The notes beneath the pieces are model-generated. The model searched no databases, was not told the origin of the DNA, and saw only the letters and a list, made by a program, of their open reading frames with translations. The position numbers and the translations under genes were made by a program. This document shows positions 12,895 through 23,937 of a DNA stretch of 64,000 nucleotides, one piece after another (the stretch's first letter is position 1; the number at the start of each line of letters is the position of its first letter). The stretch is from Aphrophora alni (taxonomy: Eukaryota > Arthropoda > Insecta > Hemiptera > Aphrophoridae): NCBI GenBank assembly GCA_963513935.1, contig OY740768.1:61669523-61733522 (forward strand). Direction: 5' to 3'.

Positions 12895-13800
12895 GTCTTG
12901 TTACCATTCTTGAGGAGAAAATCCTTAAATAAACGCTTTTGGAACCAGGTAGGGTAATGTTTGAATGAAGAGATTTAGCGATTTCGATTGACCTGTAATT
13001 TATTTAACCTTTTCTTTTAATTTAGCAGTTTTTGAGTTTTGAGTTAACCATTTACAGAAAAGGTAATACATAACATTGATTAACAGTTTAAAAAAAGAGA
13101 ACAATTTGCAATGTAACAATAATTGATAGTTTATCTATACTTAGCTATTTTTATTTGTACGCCCTTAAAAACAAAATTTACATAACATTAATCAAATATC
13201 CCCCATATAATTAAATTACAGAATAATATTCTAAAAGGAACATAGATATTTATAACAATACGTTAATGTATCTTATGTGATAAAAGATTCTAAATTTAAA
13301 TTATTAACAAAATTTAATTCATTAATTACATATATATATATTTGAGTTGGCCAACTATAATAAAGATTTTTAAATATATATTAGTAAAAAAAAGGAAAAT
13401 ATTAATTTAATATTGACGTCAATTTGAATTTAGAAAATTAACCCCTTTGGGGTCGTGATGTCCAAAAATGCATGCTTATACCATCCAATAAGAATTTTAT
13501 TTTTAGATTTGCATTTTATTGAGTAGAAAATAATTATGTTTTGTTTTACAGAAAATTATCTAAAACATCATTCAACAAATTCACTTCAAGTTCTTAATTA
13601 ACTGAAATACAGATTAAGTTCATGCTTTTGTTTTTCACTTTTACATTTTTTTATTATGTGAAATGTCCTTCGTTTTTGTGTGGACTTGAAGTTACAGCAC
13701 GGACTTAATTTTATACTTCCTGCATGAACCAGCAATAGCTGTAGAACATACATGTTGCAATTAGTCAAAGAAGAGACATTTTTCCACAAGTTTAAACACT
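12895..13800 (+). repeat. Palindrome-block repeat family, copy 2
   Basis: All three palindromes are exact here: GTTGGCCAAC (13346-13355), TTGACGTCAA (13413-13422) and ACCCCTTTGGGGT (13441-13453), followed by TGCATGC near 13469. The left part shares GGAACCAGGTA, GGTAATGTTTGAATGA and TTGACCTG..ATTTATTTAAC with the inverted copy at 43.5 kb. A CCCCCATATAATTAAA block near 13200 matches copies 3 and 4. The right part ends near GAACCAGC...GCTGT (13730). No coding capacity. The frame at 13598-13789 on - is not conserved in the other copies. Confidence 0.75.
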
Positions 13801-14865
13801 TCCGTTGTAGATTTATTTCTCTATAACTAAGCTTTAAAAATGCAATTTCCTTGAAAACAAAATGTTATATGTGCTAAAATACCCCCTTTTATAAAAATAC
13901 TTCCCAGTATTTATATTTATTTTACAAGTAACCGAGCAGCTCCAACTAAAAATTACTATTAATATTCTACTATTGGTAATATCTGGAGCGTAGGATCTTA
14001 TACCAAACTTATCTGCAGTTACATAAATGAGAACTAATAATGAAATTTTATTTTAAAAACCTATTCATCATAGGTTAAATTGATGAAGTCGACATAAATG
14101 TGATTTAAAAAAGAAAACAAATTTTATTTGAAATCAAAAACTTATAACTAACAAAATATATCAATAATCCTGCAAACAGAAACAATACAACTTATGACAA
14201 TCAAGTAATAAATTAATGACACATGATAACTTTTCTTTGAATGGACAAAATTAAAAGTTCTTAAACTTAAGCGAGAGCAAAACAGAGTTTAAATAAAAAA
14301 CAAAACAATTTTATTTCATATTGTGAAATCTATTTAAGATATATTATATTAAAATTTGCAACTTTTCTCTCAAAACAATATTACTTTAAAATAACGATAT
14401 TTGAAATTGTATGTATAGAAAAAAATGACTTTTAAACGACAAATTCTATTTATAAAAAAATTTCCCCCATCTCAGTAATTCTAAGATAATGTTTATAGAA
14501 GTTTTGGTTTACGGCACTGTGATTACCTGTGATTAATGCGAGTTCAGGGTCCTCATATAAGATGGATCCTGATGACTGTTGTATCCTTAAATGTTACTTG
14601 TTCCTATAGTGACTTAGATGATTCCAGGGACCTGTATTTAAATTTGGCGGAGTACAGGGTTATGTTTCTGATTTTGGCGGAGTTCCGGGTCCTAGGTTAT
14701 CTGCTTTCTAGACGATTCGGTGGCGAGTATCTCGTCTCCACTGATCGTATTTCGGTTTTTCGTTTTACTGTCTCGGTTTTCTTTACTTGAAACTGTTACG
14801 ACATTTAAATTTTTTCGACTGTATATCTTTATGCCTTTTTGGATTTGATTTTAACTTTTCATTAA

Positions 14866-14896
<31 letters not shown>

Positions 14897-15479
14897 ATGC
14901 TCCTTACTGTATTTTTTAATTTCCGGAGACCCTAGGTTTTGTTCCATTACTTGATTCTTCCAACTTCTACCCTATAGAAACCTTCTAACTATTTGCGGGT
15001 TTTTTAAAAATTTTCAAGAAATCGACGGACAGCAAAACATTTCAAATTTTAAGACAAGATCAGATCATAATTGTTTCGTGCATAACTTTTATAATTTTTT
15101 TCTCTCACCTAGTACAATATCTGATACCAACAATTTTTCTTTTACCTGCTTCACTTAGTCCCTAATATTTGTTTCCATTTCTTCCTATTTTCTCCATTTA
15201 TGGTCTGTAATTTTTTGAATATTAATTATTAATTTAATATAAGTATATCTACTATATTTATTCTGGATCTTTTGTATTTTTAAATTAATTGAGATATTAG
15301 CCGTATTAGTGTGTTTTGTGTACTTTAAATTTCTTTTCAAGTGGCAGAACCGGGAACGCAAAATCCTACTTCAACTATGTAATGCGGATAACGTAATGAC
15401 ACTTTAATGTATACGTCGAGATAACAATACTCTATTGATGAGGCTTAAAACACAACAACAACAACGGTATTAAATGTAA
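13801..15479. other. AT-rich DNA, no gene seen
   Basis: An internal duplication of TTTGGCGGAGT(A/T)C lies at about 14642 and 14676 within a slightly GC-richer patch (14530-14760). A TTA trinucleotide run lies at 14869-14897. No recognisable protein or RNA gene. Confidence 0.5.
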
Positions 15480-16215
15480 TATTTTTAGACTTTTATTAAC
15501 TCTGCGTACTACTTTACTACAATTATTTAGCTCACAATAAAATGTTAAACTTGTACTTAACAATACGCAATAGAACATCATTTGTATATCATTGTTTGTA
15601 TATCTTTCCTAACTCAGTTTAGTACTTTAAAATAGTAATTTAACACACACTCTAACTTTATGCAGAGACAAACAATACTCCACAGATAACTATTAGGACT
15701 CAATGACATTAGGACCGGTATCTCTAATATTTTTAGATCTTTTCTAAATATGCTTAACTACAATAATTTAACTCACATCCTAACCTTATTATCAAATAAA
15801 AATATTTTGCAGGTTTTCCATTAGATAAAACCTTACTATGGACGCGTTTTACCAATTTTAAGGACCTTTTTAACTCAGCTGATCACATTACTTCAATAAC
15901 GTACCTCACACTCTACCCTTATACTGGGACATATTAATACTACACATATGACCTTTCAATCACAGCCACACGGTGTTTCTAGAATGTATAGACCTTTCCC
16001 AACTCAACACACTACTTAATAAATTATTTAACCTCACACTCTAACCTTATAAAGGGCTGTAACAATGCTCCAAAGATAACTTTTAGGTCACAACTACATT
16101 ATGAACGATGTACCTACAATGTGTACACTTTTCCTAATTCAATTAACTACCTAACTACAATGATTTACCTCCAACTATTTACTGGGACATAACTGTTAAC
16201 CACATATGCCGGTAT
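15480..16215 (+). repeat. Degenerate tandem array, period about 130 bp
   Basis: An anchor of the form CTCACACTCTAACCTTAT recurs at about 15529, 15644, 15771, 15904, 16033 and 16167, spaced 115-134 bp. Each is preceded by AACTCA...ACTAC...AATAATTTA and followed by GGGACATAACAATACTCCACA-like text. That gives about six units, strongly diverged and with no reading frame. It is an old minisatellite or satellite array. Confidence 0.7.
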
Positions 16216-17223
16216 TAATGTATTTGTGATGCAAGGGTCATCATAGAAGTGTTGTCAGAATATGAGATAAATTATTGTGGTAAAGTAGTATATCGAACTA
16301 AGAAGATAGAAACACCGGTCTTTATGCGGTTTTTATTTAAGTGTGTGTCATCATAGGAATAGTTGTTAGATCCCAGTTTAAGAATAGTGTAATGTAAATT
16401 AATTTAGTAAATTAGAAAATTATGTAGGAAGTCTCTAAACATAGAGACCCCGGTTTTATATTGGTTACGATATAAGAAGTAAAGGTAGTTACTGCATATG
16501 GTAGGAAAGTATCCAAAGACAGGAGATCCGATGGTATTAACGTAGTTGTAGCGATTTCGATAAAATTTATTAACACAGATTTATTTCATCGGGTTATATA
16601 TGGCTCAATTCTTTAATGCATTTAAAAATTCATTGAAAAATTTATAAGAAATTAAAATAAATTATAACCAGAGAATGTTAAAGACCAACAGTTTACATGA
16701 AAACTAAGCTATTAGTTCTTTGGTAAAGAGACTTAAGTGTAGTTTAATTAGGGATATATTTCTTGACAACTACTCGAAATAAACGAACTAAGTTATATAT
16801 GGTGAAAAATTGAAGTTTATGAGATACAGATATATAACTATTAAAATGACATGAGATCCATTCTGGTGAGTTTTCGGGTTAAGAGTTTAAGTGTTGGAAT
16901 ATTACAAGATTATTGGTTTTACTAGAAACAATAATTATAAATAGGTAACAATAATTGAGATGTCTATTACTTTAAAAATACAAAAAAATTAACGATTGTT
17001 GTTTTCAGAGTAGTGGTATTCTGAATGAAATGTATATAAGCTATGGTTTTATTTTGTGATAGGGAAAAAAGTCATTTGTTTTGTTTTAGGAAATTATTTA
17101 ACAGTGTACATTAAATGTTTTGTATGTGATGTACATCTTTTGCAGAATATTTAGTTTTAATTATGTGAAGAAAGTGTGTAAATACAATATTGATGTAAAT
17201 ACTCTGTTTTTATTAATATATAG
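16216..17223. other. Presumed intron or intergenic DNA upstream of the protease exon
   Basis: AT-rich, no recognisable upstream protease exon (no TAAHC or IVGG coding motif on +). The pyrimidine-rich run at 17201-17215 followed by TATATAG at 17217-17223 is the likely splice acceptor for the exon that follows. Confidence 0.5.
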
Positions 17224-17785
17224 ATGCATACATAGATTCGACATTGCAGTTCTGGAATTAGCTACACCACTTCAGTTCGATAACAAAATATCCATTGTCA
17301 AACTTCCTGAACCTGTTAGTTCTATACGAAAATCTACAACTACATCAAGTTTTTTTAACAGTAAAACGAATTGTTTGATTTTAGGCTGGGGTATGACTAG
17401 CAAAAACGATAAGACAAAATCAATGCATGAAAAATTGAAGGGTGCTCTAGTGCCATTAATTGGACTTGACAAATGTAAAAATGAAATATTCTTAAATAAA
17501 AAAAAACATAATCATAAAAATCGACCAATATATAATAAATTGTGTTTTGATACTGACATCTGCTCCAAAGCTCCTCGTTTGATAAATAATGGTATTTGCA
17601 GTGGAGACAGTGGAGGTCCGATAATTTGTGGCGGTGTACAAGTTGGTGTGTCTTCTTGGAGTCCTCGTGGATGTGTGGGTCCACATATTCCCAATATGTA
17701 TACTAGGGTCGACATTAATGTACAATGGATAAGGGATATCATGTCTGGAACAAACATTACAGGACGCTACATGAACATTAAGTGA
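17224..17785 (+). CDS. Serine protease (S1/chymotrypsin fold), C-terminal exon
   Basis: This is the last exon of a chymotrypsin-family protease, about 187 codons. It opens just before FDIAVLEL, with the catalytic Asp codon at 17240-17242. It continues through CLILGWG (substrate-side strand) to CSGDSGGP, with the nucleophile Ser at 17609-17611, then GVSSWS and a closing MYTRV...WI helix. In chymotrypsin numbering position 189 is Gly, not Asp, so trypsin-like Arg/Lys cleavage is not expected; chymotrypsin- or elastase-like specificity, or a non-digestive role, is more likely. I start it after the AG at 17222-17223; the open frame extends upstream to 17120 but that part looks intronic. The first base completes a codon (phase-2 intron). 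The catalytic-His exon is not found upstream on this strand. A polyadenylation signal follows 125 bp after the stop. Family assignment is certain; substrate is unknown. Confidence 0.88.
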
Positions 17786-17910
17786 AAACTTCAAGATAGC
17801 TATTTTTATACAATTTTTTAAATGATACACTGAATGTATCTCTAAGATTCGGAATTACTTGTTCTAAAAACACATCATCACTACACAATCATGTAATGGT
17901 TTTAGAATGT

Positions 17911-17916
17911 AATAAA
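17911..17916 (+). promoter_or_regulatory. Polyadenylation signal of the protease gene
   Basis: AATAAA, 126 bp beyond the protease stop codon, in a T-rich context: a normal distance for a short insect 3' UTR. Confidence 0.55.
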
Positions 17917-18680
17917 GATTTATTTTTTGAATTTATACATAATCATATGTGTTTATACTTATTGGTTTAAAGAAATAAGAAATACAGTAAATAATGACCA
18001 ATAATTGAAGGTCAGTTACTTAAAAGTCAATTCTCAGTGAATGGTATAAGTTCTGGATTATCGTTAAAATAACAAAATGTTTTAAGATAGTTGTTCTTTA
18101 TTGGTTTAATAAAAATATATTAAATTAGCACTATTATTAGAAGTTTTGTAAATGTTATTTGTAAAAATTTTAAAAACACAATACTTAATTTAATACATTC
18201 TAATAATCCTTTTCAGTTTATAGAAAAATAGAAAAGACAAGAATGATGAAAACAATATGATGAATTATATTAACAATAAATAACAACTTAGGCTGTATAG
18301 TTATTATAATACATATTCTATATAACCAGCCTAATTAGTTTTGAAAATGGAATTTTAGTTTGTGTCTAAAATTTACAACAATATTGTAATGTATTGGCTG
18401 AAAAAAAAATTGTTTAAACTACAAAAACAGGTTTGTTACTCTTTGTTAATTGTCTAACATTTTTTTTATAAGAGGGTATCGGAAAAAAAATAATAAATCA
18501 ACGAATAACTAGAAATAAATATGACATAAATCGATATTAAACGAAGAATTTAAAATTAATTACTAATCCTCGTTTGTATAAAGTAAACAAATACTTAGAA
18601 CGACTAATAATACGAGTATATTATAATTTTCATCCCTATATAAAAATTTATATAATGAACCTATGTCATATATAAATATG

Positions 18681-18719
<39 letters not shown>

Positions 18720-18740
18720 ATGACCATATATAAGTCATGG
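17917..18740. other. Intergenic AT-rich DNA
   Basis: No gene seen. It holds a (TA)n tract at about 18687-18717 followed by a small palindrome built on ATGACCAT...ATGGTCAT (about 18720-18745) at the left border of the A/B mosaic. Confidence 0.5.
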
Positions 18741-18874
18741 TCATATATGGTTGTACAGCTAGCGATGTTTAAGTTGGTATTCCTTTAAAAGGAAAATTTT
18801 TAAAAATTAAAACATTAAAATAATTTTTGTAATTCCTTTTTAGACGCACACAAACACATACACAAACACACATA

Positions 18875-18955
<81 letters not shown>

Positions 18956-21312
18956 ACGGTTTAAATGAACCGTCCGCAAGGAATAATTTGGAAAACAACC
19001 AAATTCCAAAATTTCAATTAAATCCAATAAAAATTGTAGAAATGACAAAAACATTTAAAACACACGTAAAGTTAAAGGGAATATCAAGGTTGGACCAAGC
19101 CAAGGTCATGCGCTCGAACAGGAAATCTGCAACTTTCCCGTTTGAACATGAATAATCTCATATAATCCAATGTTGTAAATTCAAAAATTCGAAAACTAAA
19201 AATAAAATAATATCATCGTGTAGAGCTAGGAAAACCTAGTAATAAATAATAAGACAATAAGCTCGTCAGAATAATAATAAAAAAGTTATAGCCAAAATAA
19301 AACGTCATAAAACACAAAAATCTCTTAAAATAAATAAAATCCAAAATCTAATAATAACAGTACATAACCATAAGAAAAACTAATAATAAATAGGACTCGA
19401 AATCAAAATTAAATAAAAGATCATAAAGTAATAAAATCATAAATAACCAAACATGCAGAAAGTGCCTTAATTTGTGAAACCCAGAAGCGAGAAAGAAGAG
19501 GAAAGCAGTTTTGGGACTTTCAGCATCAGAGGAACAACCTACAAAAAGAAGAATTCAAATTTCCAAAATTGAAAAAACTAAATTCAGAAAAACTACGGAA
19601 TCTTCAAATCCCCATAAAAGAAGAAATATACGTCGTATCGCTGCAAATGAAGATAGAAAAAAAAATCAGGAAGAGAAGGGCTTCAAAATGAAATCACCCA
19701 GAAGAAAATCGAGTGAAGCGAACGGAAGATATGAAGAAAAGAAGAATTCGTAAGTCAAAACTTAAGATTTTCAAGACTCAACGTGTGTCCAAGGTCGCGC
19801 CCACGAGAGGCTCTCGCCGCATGGAGAGGGAAACATACCAACCCTAACCAAAATCCACCATAATTAATTAAACTATAACAACTAATAATAATAGAAATAA
19901 ATAATCCAAAATGGAAAATAGCCAAATAATGTAAGGATAAGCCAAGCAGAGTTCATAAGTAGTGGAAATAAATATAGAAACTTAAATAAATGGTGAAATA
20001 AAATAGTAACAAAAATCATGAAGGTTGGCTATACTGCATGGCTCAAACTTCAACGAGTTAACTTTCTTCAAGTTAATTCATCAGTCTCGTACCAGCTCCA
20101 GGATAGATCACCCACTTTTACTTAAGACTGAAGAGGAAATCGTCGTGAAAATATATTGTCAGCGTTCAGTACTTCGCCAGGTTATTAACGGTGCCCACAG
20201 ACAGGATCGGCCTTGCAGGAGACAACGCTACATCCTACAACAGCTTAGTATAAGAGATCTTCACTACGGACTCCGGCAAATATTCTACAAGAGATTGTCG
20301 TCAGCAGCAGATTCAACGAGGACAGGACTTCGGGATATTCTAGACAACTCTACGAAACAATCTCCAGGATCCACTAACATTCTCAGAATCAGGACGAGCG
20401 GACTTGTGCAATTCACAAAAACAAGGTACTGCATAAATCAAGCTTCTTTAATAAATAAATTTTATTTTTTAATAAACTTGAATAACGTCCAAAATTCTTA
20501 AAATCAACAAAGTTAAATAATAACGTTTTAAAGTCAAAGTAGAGTCAGAAATAAAGTCAATTTTAAAGTCAATAAAGTAAAGAAAAATCAAATAAGATAA
20601 ATTCGAGTCAAATAATAAATCAATCAAGTAACAGATTGGAAACATATACATTAAAGGGTTCATAAATACATGTGTTAGTTTAAGAATATATTTTGTTAGA
20701 TTTAGTTAATATTAGAATTATTTGGAATAGAGAATTTTCAATTTGTTTGAGAAAGAAACATTTAATATAAATTGAAGGAAAAGGCGACATAATTTGTTGT
20801 AAGCGATTTTAAATAAATCCATTGTTTCTTGAAATAAAAATTAAATTGTGTCAATTTCAATAAATTTGTTAAATTTCACTGTCTAATATTTTGATTGAAA
20901 CTACCCTGTGCAAATAAACTTTTAAAGTCAGAAAGAAGAAGAAGTAAGTGCTCACCAGTAAAAAGTTAAATTCAAAAAAGAGCAAATTTTGTTTTAATGA
21001 ATTAATTAGCTCCAAAGGGCACACCCTTTGAGAAAGAGTCTGGAGTTTCCAGAAAGGTAAGATAGTTTAAGAAGTGAATTTATAAAATATATAAAATTTT
21101 TTTTCATGTGTTAGCATAAGTTGATAAAATTTAAATAATCTTGTGTAACATAAGAATTAAGAGCCTTATCGGGATTTTATAAACATTAGTAGTAGGAGAA
21201 ACATTTTCTACGTCGTAGACAGAGTTTAGTGTAGAGTCCCGTAGGGTCTTGCAGAGCATTCGTCTCCCACTGGGTGAGTTGCAATCTCTTGCGGGGGGGG
21301 GGGTGCATTGCA
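18741..21312 (+). repeat. Module A of the A/B mosaic (inverted partner at 23.9-26.4 kb)
   Basis: A non-coding module of about 2.4 kb. Its core, 18952-21312 (2361 bp), starts TGCAACGG and ends GTGCATTGCA. The partner core at 23934-26300 is 2367 bp and inverted. The 5' terminus contains a small hairpin (ACGGTT...AACCGT, about 18956-18973). Homology continues to the left beyond a (CA)n tract into GTACAGCTAG...AAGTTGGTATTCCTTT (18745-18787), matched inverted at 26343-26385. Open frames inside (19511-19753 and 20025-20501) are not preserved in the partner: the first is frameshifted there and the second is absent. I therefore do not call genes. Confidence 0.75.
18847..18951 (+). repeat. (CA)n microsatellite
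   Basis: Interrupted then perfect CA repeats that end directly at the TGCAACGG terminus of module A core. Confidence 0.95.
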
Positions 21313-21394
21313 AGTGGCGTCCAACATTGTAGGCTCGAAAGTAACCAAACAAAAAATTGTTAAAATTACTTTAGGGTTGAAAACGAACACACAG

Positions 21395-21432
<38 letters not shown>
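21313..21432 (+). repeat. A-B1 junction: PBS-like segment and (CA)n tract
   Basis: Immediately after the module A core comes AG then TGGCGTCCAACATTG, which resembles a decayed form of the TGGCGCCCAACGTGAGGC site found inverted at 26424-26441. About 65 bp of unique sequence follows, then a (CA)n tract at 21395-21432 bordering module B1. Confidence 0.6.
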
Positions 21433-21435
<3 letters not shown>

Positions 21436-23844
21436 CGCGTATGCTCACCTCGCTGTACAACCGCCTCCGTGTGGGCGACTTTCACCTAACCTTGCACTAA
21501 CGCGGACAAGACCAAGATGCTCACTTTTACCTTTTCTTCAATCAAGATATCGCACTACTTGGCTTTTGTAAGTATGAGCTTGTCCTCATAAACTTACAAC
21601 CTTTTAATATACGCAAAATTCCCTGAATTTTATTTCAATGCTCGATAATTTAACTCTTTTCTTAATTAACACTCCCTTTCTCTGGGGAAGTGCCTTTTGG
21701 AAGAAATCGGCTCTTAAGTTCTGATGATAATTTCATTAAAATTTTAAACTATATTTAACCAGAGCACACATAAAACATTTATCATAAACAAGGTTATATG
21801 CATATACAGAATGGATAAATAGAAAACACAACAAATTTGAGAAACGAATTGCGTATATAATTTCTCTTTAAAAACAATTAAAAGCAATTTCAAAACTTTA
21901 TATCACAACAAAATCAATCAAACAAAAACAAAACTATTAAAATATTTCACAAAAATCAAAACAAAATATTTCTTATATCCTAAAACAAAATAAAACCGCT
22001 AGACTATTCCAGCCAGAACTACAGACAGTTTTTCCTGTACTGAAATAGTCGTATTTAATTATTAAATATTTATAACACCAAAGCAGAGATTATATTAATT
22101 AATTTAATTTTTATTAATTTCCCAAATTAAGTTATATTTAAAATGATTTTAATATTTGCGAATTATTCCAGCTTATTGTACCTTCGCACTTTATGTGAAG
22201 TTCTTGTAGATTTTGAAGTTAGTTGTTAAAGTGGTCTAATATTGATGCGTTGTTTTCAATCCAAATCCTGTAGACTGCAAAATAGTTGAATGCTGGTTTC
22301 TATTTCGATCTGCTAAGTCGCCTTGAAGTTCGAAATGAGCTGTAACTTTTCTAAGTCGAATTTAGTAGAGTGACTAATGTGGCTTCGTCTCTGCTTGGAG
22401 TCTGGTACAGGAGAACACGTCTTCCTAGCTCGGAGTTTGCTACAAGAGTACCCGTCTTACGACGGATAATTTTCGGTCTCCCTTTCTGTGAAAAATTTCC
22501 CACAAAAGGTAACCACTTTTCCTCCCTTTTGTCAAGAAATGTTTTTTCTTCGTTTTGAGTATTTTCAGGCCCTTTTGGTTTGAAATTTTTATACTATATA
22601 TTTAACTAATCATAGTTTTTACTTATTGAATAGTTTTCCTTCTTTGTTTTCTATTAAAACACCTTTTAATAGATAATTCACTTGTTTTATTATTCAGTGT
22701 TAATTGTGTTCAAGGTTGGTCATTCAAAGTCCAACGCCTGTACTATGACGTAGAGATGCGCGCGTCACATGTTTTTTCCTGAAAATCTTGAATTTGGACA
22801 TTTTTTAGAACAACTCGCTGTAACTTTCGAACGGCTTGTCTGATCATCAAGTTCCTTTCGGATTCTTCTTCCTTTCCATCTTGTGGGTCTTGTGGACCTT
22901 GATTCGCCGTCCTCGTACGCTTCGTTCGCGAGTTATCGCACTTTTATCGAAAGTCTGATTTTACTCTTTTGAACTTCCGATATAAGTCCTTAGTCGAGAT
23001 TCTTTTCACTACGTTTAGTTAAGTTTACTTAGTTAAGATCTGCTTGGACTTTTAACGTAGCTCGCTTGGCTCTCGAGTTATTCGTCCTTGAAGTTCAGAA
23101 GTTTTTGTCGTCAGGTTTATTGTTTATAAAAACCCTTCCATTATCTATTATCATCTCTGCTTTGTTGTATTACAATTCTACATACTAGATACACATAATC
23201 ACATACTTTTACATCCCCTTTAACTTTAAATTTGACCGCTTTTGGGCTTTAAAGTTTTACTTTTGGTGATTATTATATCTCCCTCATTTTAAGTTGAAAC
23301 TTGAATCTAATTGCATATTATTGTTCCCTATTGTTGTCTCTTCAATTTTACTTATTATTATTTTTTAATATATCTCCCCTTCAACTCTAAAAACTCAAAA
23401 AACTCCCCAAGAATGACTTTCTAAGTCCATTCTCACCTGTTTATTATTATTATTATTACTTATTATTTATTTGTGATTATTGTTACTTCCCCACTTGGTT
23501 ATGACTCTAAGATTTTTGAATTTTGAATTTATGCTTTTTCCACATTTTAGGTTTTTGAGCCCTTCTAAAAACTTGAATAACTTTTTTGTTTTATGTGATT
23601 TTTAATTTATTTGTTGATATTATTAGTCGGTTGACTCTACTGAATATTTATTTATATTAATAATTTAGTTTTGTAATAAAATAGGAACTAAGGCAGTTTG
23701 ACTTTTCACGTCTGAACAAGCAAGTTTGCTCTCGAACTGGCGTGACTTCATCGCCCCACCTCGTCCCCACTCTATAAGGTTTAGCGCGGCAATTTAACTC
23801 GCTTTAAATTTGACATGAGACTAATGATCTTGTCATTCCGTCTC

Positions 23845-23845
<1 letters not shown>
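21433..23845 (-). repeat. Module B1 (direct repeat of 26.4-29.0 kb)
   Basis: Non-coding, about 2.4 kb, collinear with B2 from about 26580 to 28997. Shared landmarks include TAAGTATGAGCTTGTCCTCA (21570 and 26705), CCTGAATTTTAT.TCAATGCTCG, GGCCCTTTTGGT.TGAAAT, TCGTTCGCGAGTTATCGC and ACTCCCCAAGAATGACTTTC. On the minus strand it begins TGAGACGG (23845 downward), inside a hairpin formed by GTCTCA and its complement. Its opposite end lacks about 140 bp present in B2 and is replaced by (CA)n. Interpreted as one long LTR of a non-coding element read on -. An alternative is a plain segmental repeat. Confidence 0.7.

Positions 23846-23932
<87 letters not shown>
23846..23932 (+). repeat. (CA)n microsatellite at the B1-A' junction
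   Basis: An uninterrupted (CA)n of about 87 bp sits exactly between the B1 terminus (CCGTCTCA) and the A' terminus (TGCAACGC). Confidence 0.95.

Positions 23933-23933
<1 letters not shown>

Positions 23934-23937
<4 letters not shown>

Noticed and set aside
18769..19054. Cys-Val repeat frames across CA tracts (also 21226-21432, 23781-24072)
   Set aside because: Translations of (CA)n microsatellites.
19511..19753. Lysine/arginine-rich MGLSASEEQ frame, apparently repeated at 25475-25766 on -
   Set aside because: Shared start and end, but the middle is frameshifted between copies. Pattern is that of non-coding DNA.
20025..20501. 158-codon frame in module A
   Set aside because: Longest frame of module A, but the inverted copy A' has no matching open frame, so there is no selection for a protein.
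18952..21312. Module A as a DNA transposon with TGCAA(C/T)G terminal repeats
   Set aside because: The 7-bp inverted ends fit, but homology continues past the (CA)n tract on one side, no target duplication is visible and no transposase is present. The LTR-derivative model explains more.
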